Shown here piece by piece: positions 49,878 to 59,642 of a DNA stretch of 64,000 nucleotides. How positions within the stretch are numbered: the stretch's first letter is position 1; each line of letters begins with the position of its first letter. The notes beneath the pieces are model-generated. The model was given only the letters and a program-made list of their open reading frames with translations, was not told the origin of the DNA and made no database searches. Source of the stretch: Acidovorax radicis (GTDB lineage: Bacteria > Pseudomonadota > Gammaproteobacteria > Burkholderiales > Burkholderiaceae_C); the NCBI RefSeq assembly GCF_020510705.1, contig NZ_CP075184.1, positions 3,038,001 through 3,102,000 on the forward strand. The letters run 5' to 3'. The position numbers were made by a program, and so were the translations under genes.

Positions 49878-52469
49878 ATGACCGAAACCCATGCCCTGCG
49901 GGATGCCTACCGCAGCGACAAAGCCGCCCTGCTGGCCGCCATGAACGCAACGGGTGCATCCACGCGCGGCATTCGGACCCTGCTGCACAAGCTGTCATCC
50001 CTGGCCGGCCACCTGCTGCAAACCCTGTGGCAGCGTGCCCAGCTGCCCGGCGACCTGGCGCTGGTCGCCGTGGGTGGGTTTGGCCGAGACCAGCTGTTTC
50101 CCTATTCAGACGTCGACGTGCTGCTGCTTTTGCCCGATGGCGCAGCGCCCGAATCTGGCAGCACTCTGCGCGCGCAGCTGGAGGGGTTTATCGGCAGTTG
50201 CTGGGATGCGGGGCTGGAGATCGGATCGAGCGTGCGCACCGTTGCCGAGTGCCTCGCGGAAAGCGCGCGCGATGTGACCGTGCAGACGTCGCTGCTTGAA
50301 TCACGCCTGGTATGCGGCAACGCCGCGCTGTTTGCGGATTTCCAGCGGCAATACCGTGCGCAGATGGACCCTGCGGCGTTTCTGGTGGCCAAGACGCTGG
50401 AGACGCGGCAACGCCACAACAAATACGAGAACACCCCTTACGCACTGGAACCCAATTGCAAGGAATCCCCGGGCGGCCTGCGGGATCTGCAAATGATCCT
50501 CTGGGTGGCCCAGGCGGCAGGGCTGGGCAACAGCTGGAAGGAGCTTGCAGCGAGCGGCATGGCAACAGCGTTCGAGACGAGCCAGATTGAGCGCAACGAG
50601 GCGGTGCTGTGCCTCATTCGTGCGCGCCTGCATGCGGCAGCAGGCCGGCATGAGGACCGGCTGGTATTTGACCTGCAGACAGCGGTGGCCGAGTCGTTCG
50701 GGTACCGATCCCAGGCGCCCGATGGCTCGCGGTTGCCCATGCGCGCCAGCGAGACGCTCATGCGGCGCTACTACTGGGCCGCCAAGGCGGTATCGCAGCT
50801 CAGCCAGATTCTTCTGCTCAACATCGAAGACCGGCTGAACCCCACCAGCCATGAGCCACGTGCCATCAATGCTCGCTTTTTTGACAAGGGCGGTCTGGTG
50901 GAAGTGGCCAGCGACGACCTGTACACCCGCGAGCCACATGCCATCCTGGAAACGTTTCTACTGTACGAAACGACCCCGGGCCTCAAGGATCTGTCGGCAC
51001 GCACGTTGCGCGCCCTCTACAACGCACGCGGGGTGATGGACAGCCAATTTCGCCGCGACCCGGTCAACCGCGACACGTTCATGCGCATCCTGCAGCAGCC
51101 CTTGGGCATCACGCATGCCATGCGGCTCATGAACCAGACCTCGGTGCTGGGGCGTTACCTCTGGCCCTTTCGCCGCATCGTGGGCCAGATGCAGCACGAC
51201 CTGTTCCATGTGTACACGGTGGATCAGCACATCCTGATGGTGCTGCGCAATGTGCGCCGCTTCTTCATGGCCGAGCATACGCACGAATACCCGTTTTGCT
51301 CTCAGCTCGCGAGTGGCTGGGACAAGCCCTGGACGCTGTACCTGGCCGCGCTGTTCCATGACATTGGCAAAGGCCGAGGCGGTGATCACTCGCAGATTGG
51401 TGCCGCAGAAGTACGGCGCTTTTGCCGCCAGCACGGCGTGGACCGCGAGGACGCGCGGCTGGTCGAGTTTCTGGTGCGCGAACACCTCACCATGAGCACC
51501 GTGGCGCAAAAGCAGGATCTGAGCGACCCGGACGTAATTGCCGCGTTTGCGCGCCGTGTCGGCAACGAACGCAACCTCACCGCCATGTACCTGCTGACGG
51601 TGGCCGATATACGAGGCACAAGCCCCAAGGTCTGGAATGCCTGGAAAGGCAAGCTGCTGGAAGACCTTTACCGCGCCACACTGCGCACGCTGGGCGGACG
51701 GGCGCCGGATGCGGCCGCAGAGATCGAGGCGCGCAAACGCGAGTCACTGGTGCTGCTTGCCCTGAATGCTCTCCCGTTCGAAGCGCACAAAAAACTGTGG
51801 GCGACGCTCGACGTGAGCTACTTCATGCGCCACGATGCGGCAGACATCGCGTGGCACACGCGCCATCTGTCGCGCCATGTGGGCACCACGCGGCCGGTCG
51901 TGCGTGCGCGGCAATCCCTGGCCGGTGAAGGACTCCAGGTGCTGGTGTATGCAGCCGACCAGGCCGATCTCTTTGCGCGCATTTGTGGCTATTTCGACCG
52001 GGCAGGCTTCAGCATCCTGGATGCCCGTGTGCACACCGCCAACAACGGGTATGCACTTGACACCTTTCAGGTGGTGGCATCTTCACAGCCGGGCCACTAC
52101 CGCGAACTCACACACATGGTGGAGAGCGACCTCCTGCGGGTACTTGAAGCAGGTGGGCCGCTGCCCGAACCCGCCCGCAAGCGCGTGTCGCGCCGCGTCA
52201 AGAGTTTTCCTTTCGCTCCGCGGGTGACGCTGAGACCCGACGAAAAGGCGCAGCGCTGGCTGCTCGCCATCTCTGCCAGCGACCGGGCAGGCCTGCTTTA
52301 TCTGGTGGCCCGCATCCTGGCCCAACACCACCTGAGCGTGCAGTTGGCCAAGGTCAGTACGCTGGGCGAGCGTGTGGAAGACACCTTCCTGATCCAGGGC
52401 CCGGAACTGCAAAACAACGCCCGCCAGATCGAGATCGAAACCGAACTGCTGCGCGAGCTCTCGTCCTGA
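49878..52469 (+). CDS. glnD: [protein-PII] uridylyltransferase/uridylyl-removing enzyme
   Basis: Nitrogen-status sensor of 863 residues that uridylylates PII proteins when glutamine is low and removes UMP when it is high. Domains in order: nucleotidyltransferase with [19 protein letters not shown], helical UTase domain, HD domain with [16 protein letters not shown], and two C-terminal ACT domains ([17 protein letters not shown] and [19 protein letters not shown]) that bind glutamine. This is the upstream end of the NtrB/NtrC cascade that would feed the sigma-54 promoter found before nirBD at 41.2 kb. Confidence 0.96.
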   Translation: MTETHALRDAYRSDKAALLAAMNATGASTRGIRTLLHKLSSLAGHLLQTLWQRAQLPGDLALVAVGGFGRDQLFPYSDVDVLLLLPDGAAPESGSTLRAQLEGFIGSCWDAGLEIGSSVRTVAECLAESARDVTVQTSLLESRLVCGNAALFADFQRQYRAQMDPAAFLVAKTLETRQRHNKYENTPYALEPNCKESPGGLRDLQMILWVAQAAGLGNSWKELAASGMATAFETSQIERNEAVLCLIRARLHAAAGRHEDRLVFDLQTAVAESFGYRSQAPDGSRLPMRASETLMRRYYWAAKAVSQLSQILLLNIEDRLNPTSHEPRAINARFFDKGGLVEVASDDLYTREPHAILETFLLYETTPGLKDLSARTLRALYNARGVMDSQFRRDPVNRDTFMRILQQPLGITHAMRLMNQTSVLGRYLWPFRRIVGQMQHDLFHVYTVDQHILMVLRNVRRFFMAEHTHEYPFCSQLASGWDKPWTLYLAALFHDIGKGRGGDHSQIGAAEVRRFCRQHGVDREDARLVEFLVREHLTMSTVAQKQDLSDPDVIAAFARRVGNERNLTAMYLLTVADIRGTSPKVWNAWKGKLLEDLYRATLRTLGGRAPDAAAEIEARKRESLVLLALNALPFEAHKKLWATLDVSYFMRHDAADIAWHTRHLSRHVGTTRPVVRARQSLAGEGLQVLVYAADQADLFARICGYFDRAGFSILDARVHTANNGYALDTFQVVASSQPGHYRELTHMVESDLLRVLEAGGPLPEPARKRVSRRVKSFPFAPRVTLRPDEKAQRWLLAISASDRAGLLYLVARILAQHHLSVQLAKVSTLGERVEDTFLIQGPELQNNARQIEIETELLRELSS

Positions 52470-52517
52470 ACGGTCGCGCTGGCGAAAACAACCGCCACCG
52501 CACTAGGCACAGCGGCC

Positions 52518-53057
52518 TCAATCGTCTTCGGCAGCACCGATGTCGGGGAATAGAACATCGGTGAAACCGAACTGCGTGAAGTCCCGCACCCGCATGGGAT
52601 AGAGCTTGCCGATGAGGTGATCGCACTCGTGCTGCACCACGCGGGCATGAAAACCATCCACGGTGCGATCAATCGGATCGCCATAGAGATCAAACCCCGT
52701 ATAACGAATGCGCGACCAGCGCGGCACCATGCCACGCAGCCCCGGCACCGATAGACAGCCTTCCCAGTCATGCTCCTCGTCAGGGCCCAAAGCCGTAATC
52801 ACCGGGTTAAGCAACACGGTAGGCGGAACCACCGGCCGATCGGGATACCGGGGATTGCGCTCATTCGAGCCAAAAATCACAAGCTGCAGATCCACACCGA
52901 TCTGCGGTGCGGCAAGGCCGGCACCATTGACCGCACGCATGGTGTCGAACATGTCACGCACCAGGGTGTGCAGTTCATCGGTGTCAAAAACGGTCACGGG
53001 CTGGGCCATACGCAGCAAGCGCGGGTCGCCCATCTTGAGGATGGAGTGGATCGTCAT
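52518..53057 (-). CDS. def: peptide deformylase
   Basis: Metalloenzyme of 179 residues that removes the formyl group from nascent proteins. The three motifs are [23 protein letters not shown] (metal Cys) and [15 protein letters not shown] (HExxH). The frame is open to 53141, but [16 protein letters not shown] at 53057 is the family start. It is divergent from the YbaN-like gene and convergent with glnD. Residues up to 53141 would overlap the divergent promoter region and look non-coding. Confidence 0.95.
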   Translation of the reverse strand: MTIHSILKMGDPRLLRMAQPVTVFDTDELHTLVRDMFDTMRAVNGAGLAAPQIGVDLQLVIFGSNERNPRYPDRPVVPPTVLLNPVITALGPDEEHDWEGCLSVPGLRGMVPRWSRIRYTGFDLYGDPIDRTVDGFHARVVQHECDHLIGKLYPMRVRDFTQFGFTDVLFPDIGAAEDD

Positions 53058-53155
53058 GGGGTTGAATGGTCTGCCGGACACAAACGCCGCCAGCAACGGC
53101 AGCATAACGCGCGAACACCCTCGGCCCGCCAACAAGTCCATTCACAATACAGTCC

Positions 53156-53578
53156 ATGGACTCCCAGCCACCCGACGAGCTCACCACGGCCCCGCCCGCA
53201 CTGCGGCCCCTGCCGTGGCCTGTGCGCTGGTTGCTGCAGGCGTTTGCGGTGCTGTGCCTGGTAATGGGTGCTATCGGCGTGATTGTTCCGGGTCTGCCCA
53301 CTACCGTTTTCATTCTGATGGCGGCCTGGGCGGCTGCACGCAGTTCACCGCGTCTGTACCTTTGGCTATGGAACCATCGCCTGTTTGGCCCCTTGTTGCG
53401 CAACTGGGCCCAAGGTGGTCGTGTGAGCCGGCGCGCCAAATGGAGCGCGGCTTTCATGATGGCGCTGAGCACCATCGTGTTGCTGCTGACGGTGTCACGC
53501 CCGTGGCTGGTTGCATTGGCCATTGGCTGCATGGTCTGCGTCTTGGCATGGTTGTGGCGAAGGCCTGAGCCACCTTGA
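53156..53578 (+). CDS. DUF454 (YbaN-like) membrane protein
   Basis: A 140-residue inner-membrane protein with two or three helices. The motif LVMGAIGVIVPGLPTTVFIL followed by AARSSPRLYLWLWNHRLFGP is the DUF454 signature seen in E. coli YbaN. The N-terminus is Pro-rich and cytoplasmic. Function unknown. It ends 123 bases before the first tRNA-Asn. Confidence 0.85.
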   Translation: MDSQPPDELTTAPPALRPLPWPVRWLLQAFAVLCLVMGAIGVIVPGLPTTVFILMAAWAAARSSPRLYLWLWNHRLFGPLLRNWAQGGRVSRRAKWSAAFMMALSTIVLLLTVSRPWLVALAIGCMVCVLAWLWRRPEPP

Positions 53579-53660
53579 TGACTTGATGACTGCAACCTCC
53601 CCAGGCTAACCGACTCGTCACGGAAACACGCGCTCCTGAATCGTCAAGCGCGCTGGCGAG

Positions 53661-53690
53661 TGTCAAACACCCACTTTTTGTGTATATAAT
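53661..53690 (+). promoter_or_regulatory. promoter of the tRNA-Asn genes
   Basis: Perfect -10 TATAAT at 53685-53690, 11 bases before the tRNA. The -35 region (TGTCAA at 53661, 18-base spacer) is a poor match. Confidence 0.6.
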
Positions 53691-53701
53691 CTGAGGCTTG
53701 T

Positions 53702-53777
53702 TCCTCGATAGCTCAGTTGGTAGAGCGCCGGACTGTTAATCCGTAGGTCCCTGGTTCGAGCCCAGGTCGAGGAGCCA
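53702..53777 (+). tRNA. tRNA-Asn (anticodon GTT)
   Basis: A 76-base cloverleaf with acceptor stem TCCTCGA / TCGAGGA, D arm GCTCAGTTGGTAGAGC, anticodon loop CTGTTAA (GTT), T arm CCTGGTTCGAGCCCAGG, discriminator G and encoded CCA. Confidence 0.97.
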
Positions 53778-53839
53778 AGAATTTATGGGCACTGCATGTG
53801 TACGCGGGGCTTTTTAGTTAAGCATCAGGTACCGATCAT

Positions 53840-53915
53840 TCCTCGATAGCTCAGTCGGTAGAGCGCCGGACTGTTAATCCGTAGGTCCCTGGTTCGAGCC
53901 CAGGTCGAGGAGCCA
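53840..53915 (+). tRNA. tRNA-Asn (anticodon GTT), second copy and likely integration site
   Basis: Identical to the first copy except C for T at position 17 in the D loop. Its 3' half is overlapped on the minus strand by the end of a serine recombinase remnant. Confidence 0.97.
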
Positions 53916-54599
53916 TTTTTCGGCACTGTGAATCTTTGCACGGTGGTTATGCCTCACAAGGCATTCTGGGTGGTAATCCACCATCACTTCGTCAGCCGTC
54001 ACAGTGATCTCCCGAACGAACGACCCCACAAACTCGCGCAGTTTCTTGGGGTCTTCGCAATTCAAAACGATCTCCCGTAACACTTCGGCCGCTTCGACCG
54101 GGTCGACTTCGGGCTGCTCGTTCACACTCATCCGCTCGTTCTCAAGATCCACCAGCCCCGCCTCCAGGCTGCGGATGCGGTCGTTCCATTCGCGCAGACG
54201 CTTGGTTATGTCTCCCAAATTCGGCGCATCTTGCCCATGCAGCTCCAGCACAGAAAACAAGTTGGATCGCGCCTTTTCTGCCACACGCAGCTCGGCCACG
54301 ATGGTTTTTCGTCGATCTGACCGATCTTTTGCCCACGTCTCGCGCGTCTGGTAGGCCTGGGCCACCACGTCGGCCATCCGATCGGGCGTCATCACCTGGT
54401 CCAGCAGCTCGGCCAGCATCCATTCATCGAACAGTTCGGCGCGCACCTTCCCGAAGCCGCAGCGGTGCTTTCCCACAAGGCTATTGCGGCAACCGTAGTA
54501 GTGATAGACCTTGCTGCGCCCCGTGCCGCTGCAGGTCTGCAAGCTGGCATCACATAGCCCGCACTTCAACAACCCCGTGAAGGCGAAATTGCTGCGCGG
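53874..54599 (-). pseudogene. large serine recombinase, C-terminal remnant at tRNA-Asn
   Basis: The N-terminal catalytic resolvase domain is missing. What remains begins PRSNFAFTGLLKCGLC at 54599, a recombinase zinc beta-ribbon domain with CGLC, YYGCRN and HRC, followed by a long coiled-coil region (about LRVAEKARSNLFSVL to LVDLENERMSV). The last 13 residues, WLLDLGSNQGPTD, are encoded by the reverse strand of the tRNA-Asn gene, so the stop lies inside the tRNA. It is separated from the upstream phage-like frame only by a TAG codon in the same frame, which marks a deletion junction. It cannot be an active integrase. Confidence 0.8.
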
Positions 54600-54968
54600 C
54601 TACCCGCCCGCCTTGGCCGGAAAGTAAGTGGCAGTGCGCGCCGTGGCGCCGTGCTTCATCGCATTGAAGCGCGTGCGCAGGGCCTCATGCGGTGTGGGGT
54701 GCCCCTCCAGATTGGCCGATACAGCCGCAACGCCCTGGGGCGTTTTGGGCCCCGTCGAATGCTGGTGCGCCTTGAGCAAAGCCCGCTCCCAGCCCGCTTG
54801 CGGCTGGTGCTGCTCGCCACAGTGCGGGCAATGGGCAAAGTACCTGTAGGGGTGGTGCTCCTGCTCCGGATCGTCCTCGATCAGATCAGGCACGCCCTCG
54901 AACGCCTTGCGGCACGCGCCGCAGCGAAAGTTGACGTGAGAAATTTGCTCAGACCAGTCCTTGGGCAT
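54600..54968 (-). pseudogene. phage-like protein with zinc-binding Cys pairs, probably truncated
   Basis: A 122-residue frame starting MPKDWSEQISHVNFRCGACR with two Cys pairs (CGACRKAF and CPHCGEQH) and the segments ALLKAHQHSTGPKTPQG and ALRTRFNAMKHGATART. Proteins of this pattern occur in prophages and islands of Burkholderiales. Family members I recall continue beyond TYFPAKPGG with further Cys residues, but here the frame ends at a TAG right after AKAGG, where recombinase sequence begins. It is therefore probably the N-terminal part left by an internal deletion. Function unknown. Confidence 0.6.
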
Positions 54969-55049
54969 AGTGGCATGTTGCCGCCCAAGGTAGGTGCAAG
55001 AAAAGGGGGTAAACCGGCGCGCGTATTGCCACCCCAGCTATACAAATTG

Positions 55050-55568
55050 CTACCGAATGCGCGCTTTGAGAGCCTCTAAATCAGACCGTTCAATGCCTTC
55101 GCATGAAACCCACCAGTCATCGCGAAACTTGTCGCTGCCATCATCCAAATCCACATGGGAGAACATCACGATAAAACGAGTGAAGCCTGTATATCCACCC
55201 ATCGAGTTTTTTGCGTTCACCTCCCCGCAAAAATAAAGATCAAGGCTGGTTTTGAGGTTTCTGAACCGTGCTGATTCTGGATCTTTCAAGGCGTTGAGAA
55301 CGGCCCTCTTTCCTTCTGCGGCAACCTTGCGCGCGTCGGCAGGGTTTGACTTGAAAGGACTCCGTTTTGTAGGCGGCAGCGGTGGTGGAGCGGGTTTAGC
55401 GGGTTCTGCAGCATCGAGCAAACACTGCATAAGCAAGGCCTGTCTTTCCGAAGGTGCTAGCGCCCCAATTTCCGTTTCGCAGTCCTCGACAGACTTTCCT
55501 GCGACGGCAGGCTGCAACGGGGACAACATGGCGACTGCGAAAACCACACCAACGACTCTATTCAACAT
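55050..55568 (-). CDS. secreted hypothetical protein of the mobile-element remnant
   Basis: A 172-residue exported protein with a signal peptide (VVGVVFAVAMLSPLQPAVAG), a short N-terminal Cys-containing helix, a Pro/Ala-rich linker (EPAKPAPPPLPPTKRS) and a C-terminal domain with LKDPESARFRNLKTSLDLYF, CGEVNAKNSMGGYTGF and the final WWVSCEG. The domain with conserved DPxSARFRN and CGEVNAKN recurs in phage- and island-borne proteins of proteobacteria. Function is unknown. It lies inside the region between the tRNA-Asn and aat that otherwise contains only remnants, so it is probably cargo. Confidence 0.7.
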   Translation of the reverse strand: MLNRVVGVVFAVAMLSPLQPAVAGKSVEDCETEIGALAPSERQALLMQCLLDAAEPAKPAPPPLPPTKRSPFKSNPADARKVAAEGKRAVLNALKDPESARFRNLKTSLDLYFCGEVNAKNSMGGYTGFTRFIVMFSHVDLDDGSDKFRDDWWVSCEGIERSDLEALKARIR

Positions 55569-55635
55569 GTGCCCCTTACCCGGTCTGAACTTCCCGGCGC
55601 TGCGACTTTACCGCAAAGAACGCAGCGAACCACAC

Positions 55636-55666
55636 AAAAAAAGGGCCGACTTTTTTGGGTCGGCCC
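55636..55666 (-). terminator. rho-independent terminator, minus strand
   Basis: On the minus strand stem GGGCCGAC / GTCGGCCC with an eight-base loop is followed by TTTTTTT. No minus-strand gene precedes it closely. Confidence 0.85.
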
Positions 55667-55831
55667 GAAGGGGATAAATCCCAGGAGTTCCCCGATTGCA
55701 GGGGCGTGGTGACCTTCTCACGTCACGCCGCCATGGTCAACAGAACATCTTGTTTTGCCACTGTGAACCGCGCGGGCCGAACAATCGTGAGCCTTACGGT
55801 TCGTAGTGAGCCCAATACGGGGAGCCACTTG
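55667..55831. other. ORF-free segment between two outward-facing terminators
   Basis: About 165 bases without a gene, bounded by a minus-strand terminator on the left and a plus-strand terminator on the right. It contains GGGGATAAATCCC and GGCGT/CGCC-type hairpins. Near its right end GAGCCCAATACGGGGAGCCA (55808-55827) resembles the 3' end of tRNA-Asn at 16 of 20 positions. It may be a decayed attachment site or an unannotated RNA. Confidence 0.4.
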
Positions 55832-55866
55832 AAAAGCCCTACACCCCTCCGGTGCAGGGCTTTTTT
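55832..55866 (+). terminator. rho-independent terminator, plus strand
   Basis: Stem AAAAGCCCT / AGGGCTTTT with inner CACC / GGTG pairing, then TTTTTT. It ends whatever plus-strand transcript crosses the preceding ORF-free segment. Confidence 0.82.
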
Positions 55867-55941
55867 GTTGTTGGCCAGCGCTCTCCTGTGTGCTGGTGGC
55901 ACATGCCAGACAATAGCGTTTTTGCCCATCCAACATACCCC

Positions 55942-56697
55942 ATGCCCCCGCAATTGCCCTGGCTGGAGCCTGACGATTCACTCCCCGCCCCTTCAAGCGC
56001 CTGGACCTCCAAAGACCCGGCACCAGGCCTGCTGGCAGCAGGGGGAGCACTCGGAGTTCAGCAGCTGCGTGCTGCGTACAGCCAAGGCACGTTCCCTTGG
56101 TTTAGCGTCGGTCAACCCATCTTGTGGTGGGCACCCGACCCACGCATGGTTTTGCCAGTGTCCGAGTTTCGACTACACCGGTCCCTGCGCAAAAGATTGC
56201 AGTCATTTCGCAATCACGCCAATTGCGAGATCCGGGTGGACTTCGCATTCAGAGAAGTCATCACCGCATGCGCAAGCCAGGAGCGCGAAGGCCAGGCAGG
56301 CACCTGGATCGTGCCCGACATGGTTGAGGCATACACGCGTCTGCACGCTGCTGGCGATGCCCACAGCATCGAGACCTGGATCGATGGCCGCCTGGTGGGC
56401 GGGTTGTATTGCGTGGCATTGGGCCACGCCGTATTTGGCGAATCGATGTTTGCCCGTGCCACCGACGCCTCCAAAATAGCGCTCTCGGCACTGGTAGCGC
56501 TGTGCCGCCACCATCGCATCGACATGATTGATTGCCAGCAAAACACACGCCATCTCGCATTGCTGGGTGGACGGGAAATACCGCGAGCCGAGTTTCTTGA
56601 ACATGTCGAAAAAGCACGACACCAGCAAGCGACTCCCTGGGTATTTGACCCCGTATACTGGAACGAACTGCTATCGCTCCCCGGCACCAAGGCATGA
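55942..56697 (+). CDS. aat: leucyl/phenylalanyl-tRNA--protein transferase
   Basis: N-degron pathway enzyme of 251 residues that adds Leu or Phe to proteins with N-terminal Arg or Lys so that ClpAP degrades them. Family landmarks are [39 protein letters not shown], the [16 protein letters not shown] segment and [16 protein letters not shown]. The frame opens at 55852; [13 protein letters not shown] at 55942 matches the usual start, and an ATG at 55903 is an alternative. The last four bases overlap the next gene (ATGA). Confidence 0.94.
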   Translation: MPPQLPWLEPDDSLPAPSSAWTSKDPAPGLLAAGGALGVQQLRAAYSQGTFPWFSVGQPILWWAPDPRMVLPVSEFRLHRSLRKRLQSFRNHANCEIRVDFAFREVITACASQEREGQAGTWIVPDMVEAYTRLHAAGDAHSIETWIDGRLVGGLYCVALGHAVFGESMFARATDASKIALSALVALCRHHRIDMIDCQQNTRHLALLGGREIPRAEFLEHVEKARHQQATPWVFDPVYWNELLSLPGTKA

Positions 56698-57452
56698 CGC
56701 AACTCAATGACCTTCCACTGCAGACCCTGCAGTTTTATGCGACCGCCCCGTATCCCTGCAGTTACCTGCCGGACAGGCAGGCACGTTCGCAGGTCGCCAC
56801 TCCCAGCCACCTGATTCAGAATGATCTGTACTCGGACCTCGTGGCGAAAGGATTTCGCCGCAGCGGCATGTTTACCTATCGACCGTATTGCGATGGCTGC
56901 CAAGCATGTACGCCACTGAGAATTCTGGTCAACGAGTTCCAACCTGATCGGAGCCAAAAGCGCGCAGCAAGCCGACACCGCTCATTGCATGCGCGGGTTC
57001 TGCGCCTGTGCTTTATGCCCGAGCACTACCAGCTATACCTGCGCTATCAGAATGAACGCCATGCAGGCGGCGGCATGGACCACGACAGCATCGATCAATA
57101 CACCCAGTTCTTGCTGCAGAGTCGCGTCAATTCGCGGCTGGTGGAGTTCCGCGAACTCGATGAATCCGGGCAAGCAGGCGCGCTCAAGATGGTGTCCATT
57201 TTGGATGTGCTTGATGACGGGCTGTCTGCTGTCTATACCTTCTACGAACCCGAACCCCACTGCAGCTATGGCACGTACAACGTCATGTGGCAAATTGCCC
57301 AAGCCCGCTCGCTGGGCCTACCCCACGTGTATCTGGGCTACTGGATCGCGGCGAGCCCCAAGATGAGCTACAAGGTACGCTTTCACCCCCATGAAGTTCT
57401 CACTGATGGCAAGTGGCACCGTGCAACCTCAGCGGTGCGCGAGATATCCTGA
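56694..57452 (+). CDS. bpt: aspartate/glutamate leucyltransferase
   Basis: A 252-residue tRNA-protein transferase that adds Leu to proteins with N-terminal Asp or Glu, the second arm of the bacterial N-degron pathway. Landmarks are the N-terminal Cys cluster [32 protein letters not shown], and the C-terminal [20 protein letters not shown]. It overlaps aat by four bases, so both transferases are made together. The older name is ate. Confidence 0.94.
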   Translation: MTQLNDLPLQTLQFYATAPYPCSYLPDRQARSQVATPSHLIQNDLYSDLVAKGFRRSGMFTYRPYCDGCQACTPLRILVNEFQPDRSQKRAASRHRSLHARVLRLCFMPEHYQLYLRYQNERHAGGGMDHDSIDQYTQFLLQSRVNSRLVEFRELDESGQAGALKMVSILDVLDDGLSAVYTFYEPEPHCSYGTYNVMWQIAQARSLGLPHVYLGYWIAASPKMSYKVRFHPHEVLTDGKWHRATSAVREIS

Positions 57453-57508
57453 AGACACCGCCACATTTCACAAGGTAAAATGTAGCGGCCCTCGCTCCCA
57501 CGGTGCCC

Positions 57509-58339
57509 ATGAAAAAGATCGACCCCAGTATTCCTGTCAAACCCAGTGTTCAGGTTCTTGAACGCATGTTTACGCTGATCGACGTGCTGGCATCCCGCGA
57601 GGAGGCAATTTCACTCAAGGAAATCAGCGAAAAAACGGGCTTGCACCCATCCACGACCCACCGCATTCTGAATGACCTGACCATTGGCCGTTTTGTGGAC
57701 CGCCCCGAATCAGGCAGCTATCGACTGGGCATGCGGTTGCTGGAGCTGGGAAACCTTGTCAAGGCGCGCCTGAGCGTGCGTGATGCGGCGTTGACGCCGA
57801 TGCGCAATCTGCACAAGCTGATTCAGCAGCCCGTCAATCTCAGTATGCGCCAGGGAGACGAAATTGTGTATGTCGAGCGCGCCTACAGCGAACGCTCTGG
57901 CATGCAAGTGGTGCGCGCCATCGGGGGGCGTGCGCCATTGCATCTCACATCCACGGGCAAACTTTTCTTGGCGCTGGATGACCCTCAAAGGGTTCGCAGC
58001 TATGCCACACGCACCGGGCTGGCTGGTCACACGCGCAACAGCATCACCCAACTACCCATTCTGGAGCGTGAACTCGCCAAAGCGCGCCAATACGGCATCG
58101 CCCGCGACAACGAAGAACTGGAGCTTGGGGTGCGCTGCATGGCGGCTGGCGTGTATGACGACCAAGGCAAGCTGGTTGCCGGCCTGTCCATTTCAGCACC
58201 TGCGGATCGATTGGACGAAGGCTGGCTGCCCAAGCTGCAGACCACGGCCAACGAGATCTCCGTTGCGTTGGGCTACATCGCCAGCACAGACATCAACCAT
58301 GAGGCAGCGGTAAACCACCGCGCCCATCAGTCACACTAA
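57509..58339 (+). CDS. IclR family transcriptional regulator
   Basis: A 276-residue regulator. The N-terminal winged helix contains VQVLERMFTLIDVLASREEAI and EISEKTGLHPSTTHRILNDL (recognition helix). The C-terminal effector domain has RGDE-like RQGDEIVYVERAY, APLHLTSTGKLFLA and the closing GVYDDQGKLVAGLSISAPADR. The preferred ATG is 57509; a GTG two codons earlier (57503) is possible. A TAAAAT -10 element lies at 57476. It is followed by a bidirectional terminator and is convergent with pbpG. The inducer and target are not indicated by neighbours. Confidence 0.9.
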   Translation: MKKIDPSIPVKPSVQVLERMFTLIDVLASREEAISLKEISEKTGLHPSTTHRILNDLTIGRFVDRPESGSYRLGMRLLELGNLVKARLSVRDAALTPMRNLHKLIQQPVNLSMRQGDEIVYVERAYSERSGMQVVRAIGGRAPLHLTSTGKLFLALDDPQRVRSYATRTGLAGHTRNSITQLPILERELAKARQYGIARDNEELELGVRCMAAGVYDDQGKLVAGLSISAPADRLDEGWLPKLQTTANEISVALGYIASTDINHEAAVNHRAHQSH

Positions 58340-58417
58340 ACATCGAAGGCCACACTGCTTTGCGCGTGGCCTGTCTGAGCCTGTCTGAACTCCATGAAAA
58401 ATGGAATCCTCAGATCC

Positions 58418-58446
58418 AAAAAAAAGCGCCTTTCAGGCGCTTTTTT
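58418..58446. terminator. bidirectional terminator between the IclR gene and pbpG
   Basis: AAAAAAGCGCC / GGCGCTTTTTT stem with a TTTCA loop; it serves both converging genes. Confidence 0.9.
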
Positions 58447-58447
58447 A

Positions 58448-59527
58448 TTAGCCGTTCGAGGCGGCCCTGACTGCATGCAACGGCCCTGCCAATGAAGGCG
58501 TGGACTCCACCCAATGTCGAACACGCTGCGCGTCGCCCAAACGACTGAACTTGCCCGCTGAGTCCAGAAACACCATGATCAGCTTGCGCCCCGCGATCTG
58601 CGCCTGCATCACCAGGCAACGCCCTGCCTCAGAGATATAACCGGTCTTTTGCAAACCGATGTCCCAGTCCGGGCTCTTTACAAGGCTATTGGTGTTGTTG
58701 TACTGCAGGGTTCTATGCCCTACCGCCACTTCGTAACTGGGCGACGTGGACAACTCACGCAACAGCGGGTCGCCATGGGCAATGTTCACCAGAGTGGCAA
58801 GATCCCGCGCACTGGATTGGTTCAGGCTGGACAACCCTGTGGGCTCGACGTACCGGGTGTCAGTCATGCCCAGCAAACGCGCCTTGGCATTCATTTGCGC
58901 AACAAACACCGCCAGCCCCCCTGGATAGGAACGGCCCAGTGCATGTGCAGCCCGGTTCTCGCTCGACATCAGCGCCAGGTGCAACATTTCCCCACGCGTG
59001 AGTGTTGTCCCGACAGACAGACGCGAGCTGCTGCCTTTTTCGGTATCCACATCATCTTGGGTAATCGTCACAGGCTCTTCCATGGGCAATTTTGCCTGGG
59101 AGATAAGCATGCCCGTCATCAGCTTGGTCAAAGACGCAATAGGAAGCACCGCATGGTCGTTTTTGCTGAGCAAAATCTCATGGGTATCCTGGTCCATCAC
59201 CAACGCCACACTCGACTTGAGGTCCAGTGGGTCATTGACTGCATGAAGGCCTGCCGCCTGGCCGAATGACGGCTTGGCGGGGATAAAGGCAACCCGGGTG
59301 GGGGTTTTCACGGACCTGGCGGTGATCCGCGTTGCCCGGGGACTCGCAGCGACCTTGCGCGGAGCCACCACGCGCTTGGCACTGGTGGAACTCACGCTGT
59401 GCTTTTTGACAGCCGCTTTTTTCTGCGGCCCAGCGTGTGCGGAAGGCGAAATCAGGGCCGCGCTGACGACGGCAAAGCCCAATATCTGGAAAAAACGGGT
59501 CATTGCGGTGAAGCGGCGATGGTGCAT
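58448..59527 (-). CDS. pbpG: D-alanyl-D-alanine endopeptidase (penicillin-binding protein 7)
   Basis: Periplasmic serine peptidase of 359 residues (family S11) that cuts D-Ala-Dap cross-links. Motifs are the SxxK serine in PIASLTKLMTGML, SxN in LMSSENRAAHAL and KTG in GLQKTGYISEAG. The N-terminus carries a signal peptide (ILGFAVVSAALISPSAHA) and then a long Lys/Arg/Ser-rich stretch to about residue 85 that is basic and probably flexible. The ATG at 59527 has GGAG eight bases before it; the inner ATG at 59503 is an alternative. Confidence 0.92.
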   Translation of the reverse strand: MHHRRFTAMTRFFQILGFAVVSAALISPSAHAGPQKKAAVKKHSVSSTSAKRVVAPRKVAASPRATRITARSVKTPTRVAFIPAKPSFGQAAGLHAVNDPLDLKSSVALVMDQDTHEILLSKNDHAVLPIASLTKLMTGMLISQAKLPMEEPVTITQDDVDTEKGSSSRLSVGTTLTRGEMLHLALMSSENRAAHALGRSYPGGLAVFVAQMNAKARLLGMTDTRYVEPTGLSSLNQSSARDLATLVNIAHGDPLLRELSTSPSYEVAVGHRTLQYNNTNSLVKSPDWDIGLQKTGYISEAGRCLVMQAQIAGRKLIMVFLDSAGKFSRLGDAQRVRHWVESTPSLAGPLHAVRAASNG

Positions 59528-59572
59528 CAGAGTGCTCCAAACGGTAAAAGGTGTTGAGCAGTGTACAGAATC

Positions 59573-59610
59573 AAAAAAAGTCGCGCAAGATCAATACCTT
59601 GCGCGACTTT
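59573..59610 (-). terminator. rho-independent terminator of leuA
   Basis: Perfect 13-base arms AAAGTCGCGCAAG and CTTGCGCGACTTT; on the minus strand a run of seven T overlaps and follows the stem. Confidence 0.9.
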
Positions 59611-59642
59611 CCAAGAAAGTGATTCAATTATAAATTGATCGA

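Noticed and set aside
55690..55833. Possible tRNA or tmRNA ending GGGGAGCCA
   Set aside because: The segment is about twice tRNA length, the putative T arm is abnormal and no acceptor-stem partner is found; kept only as an attachment-site-like match.
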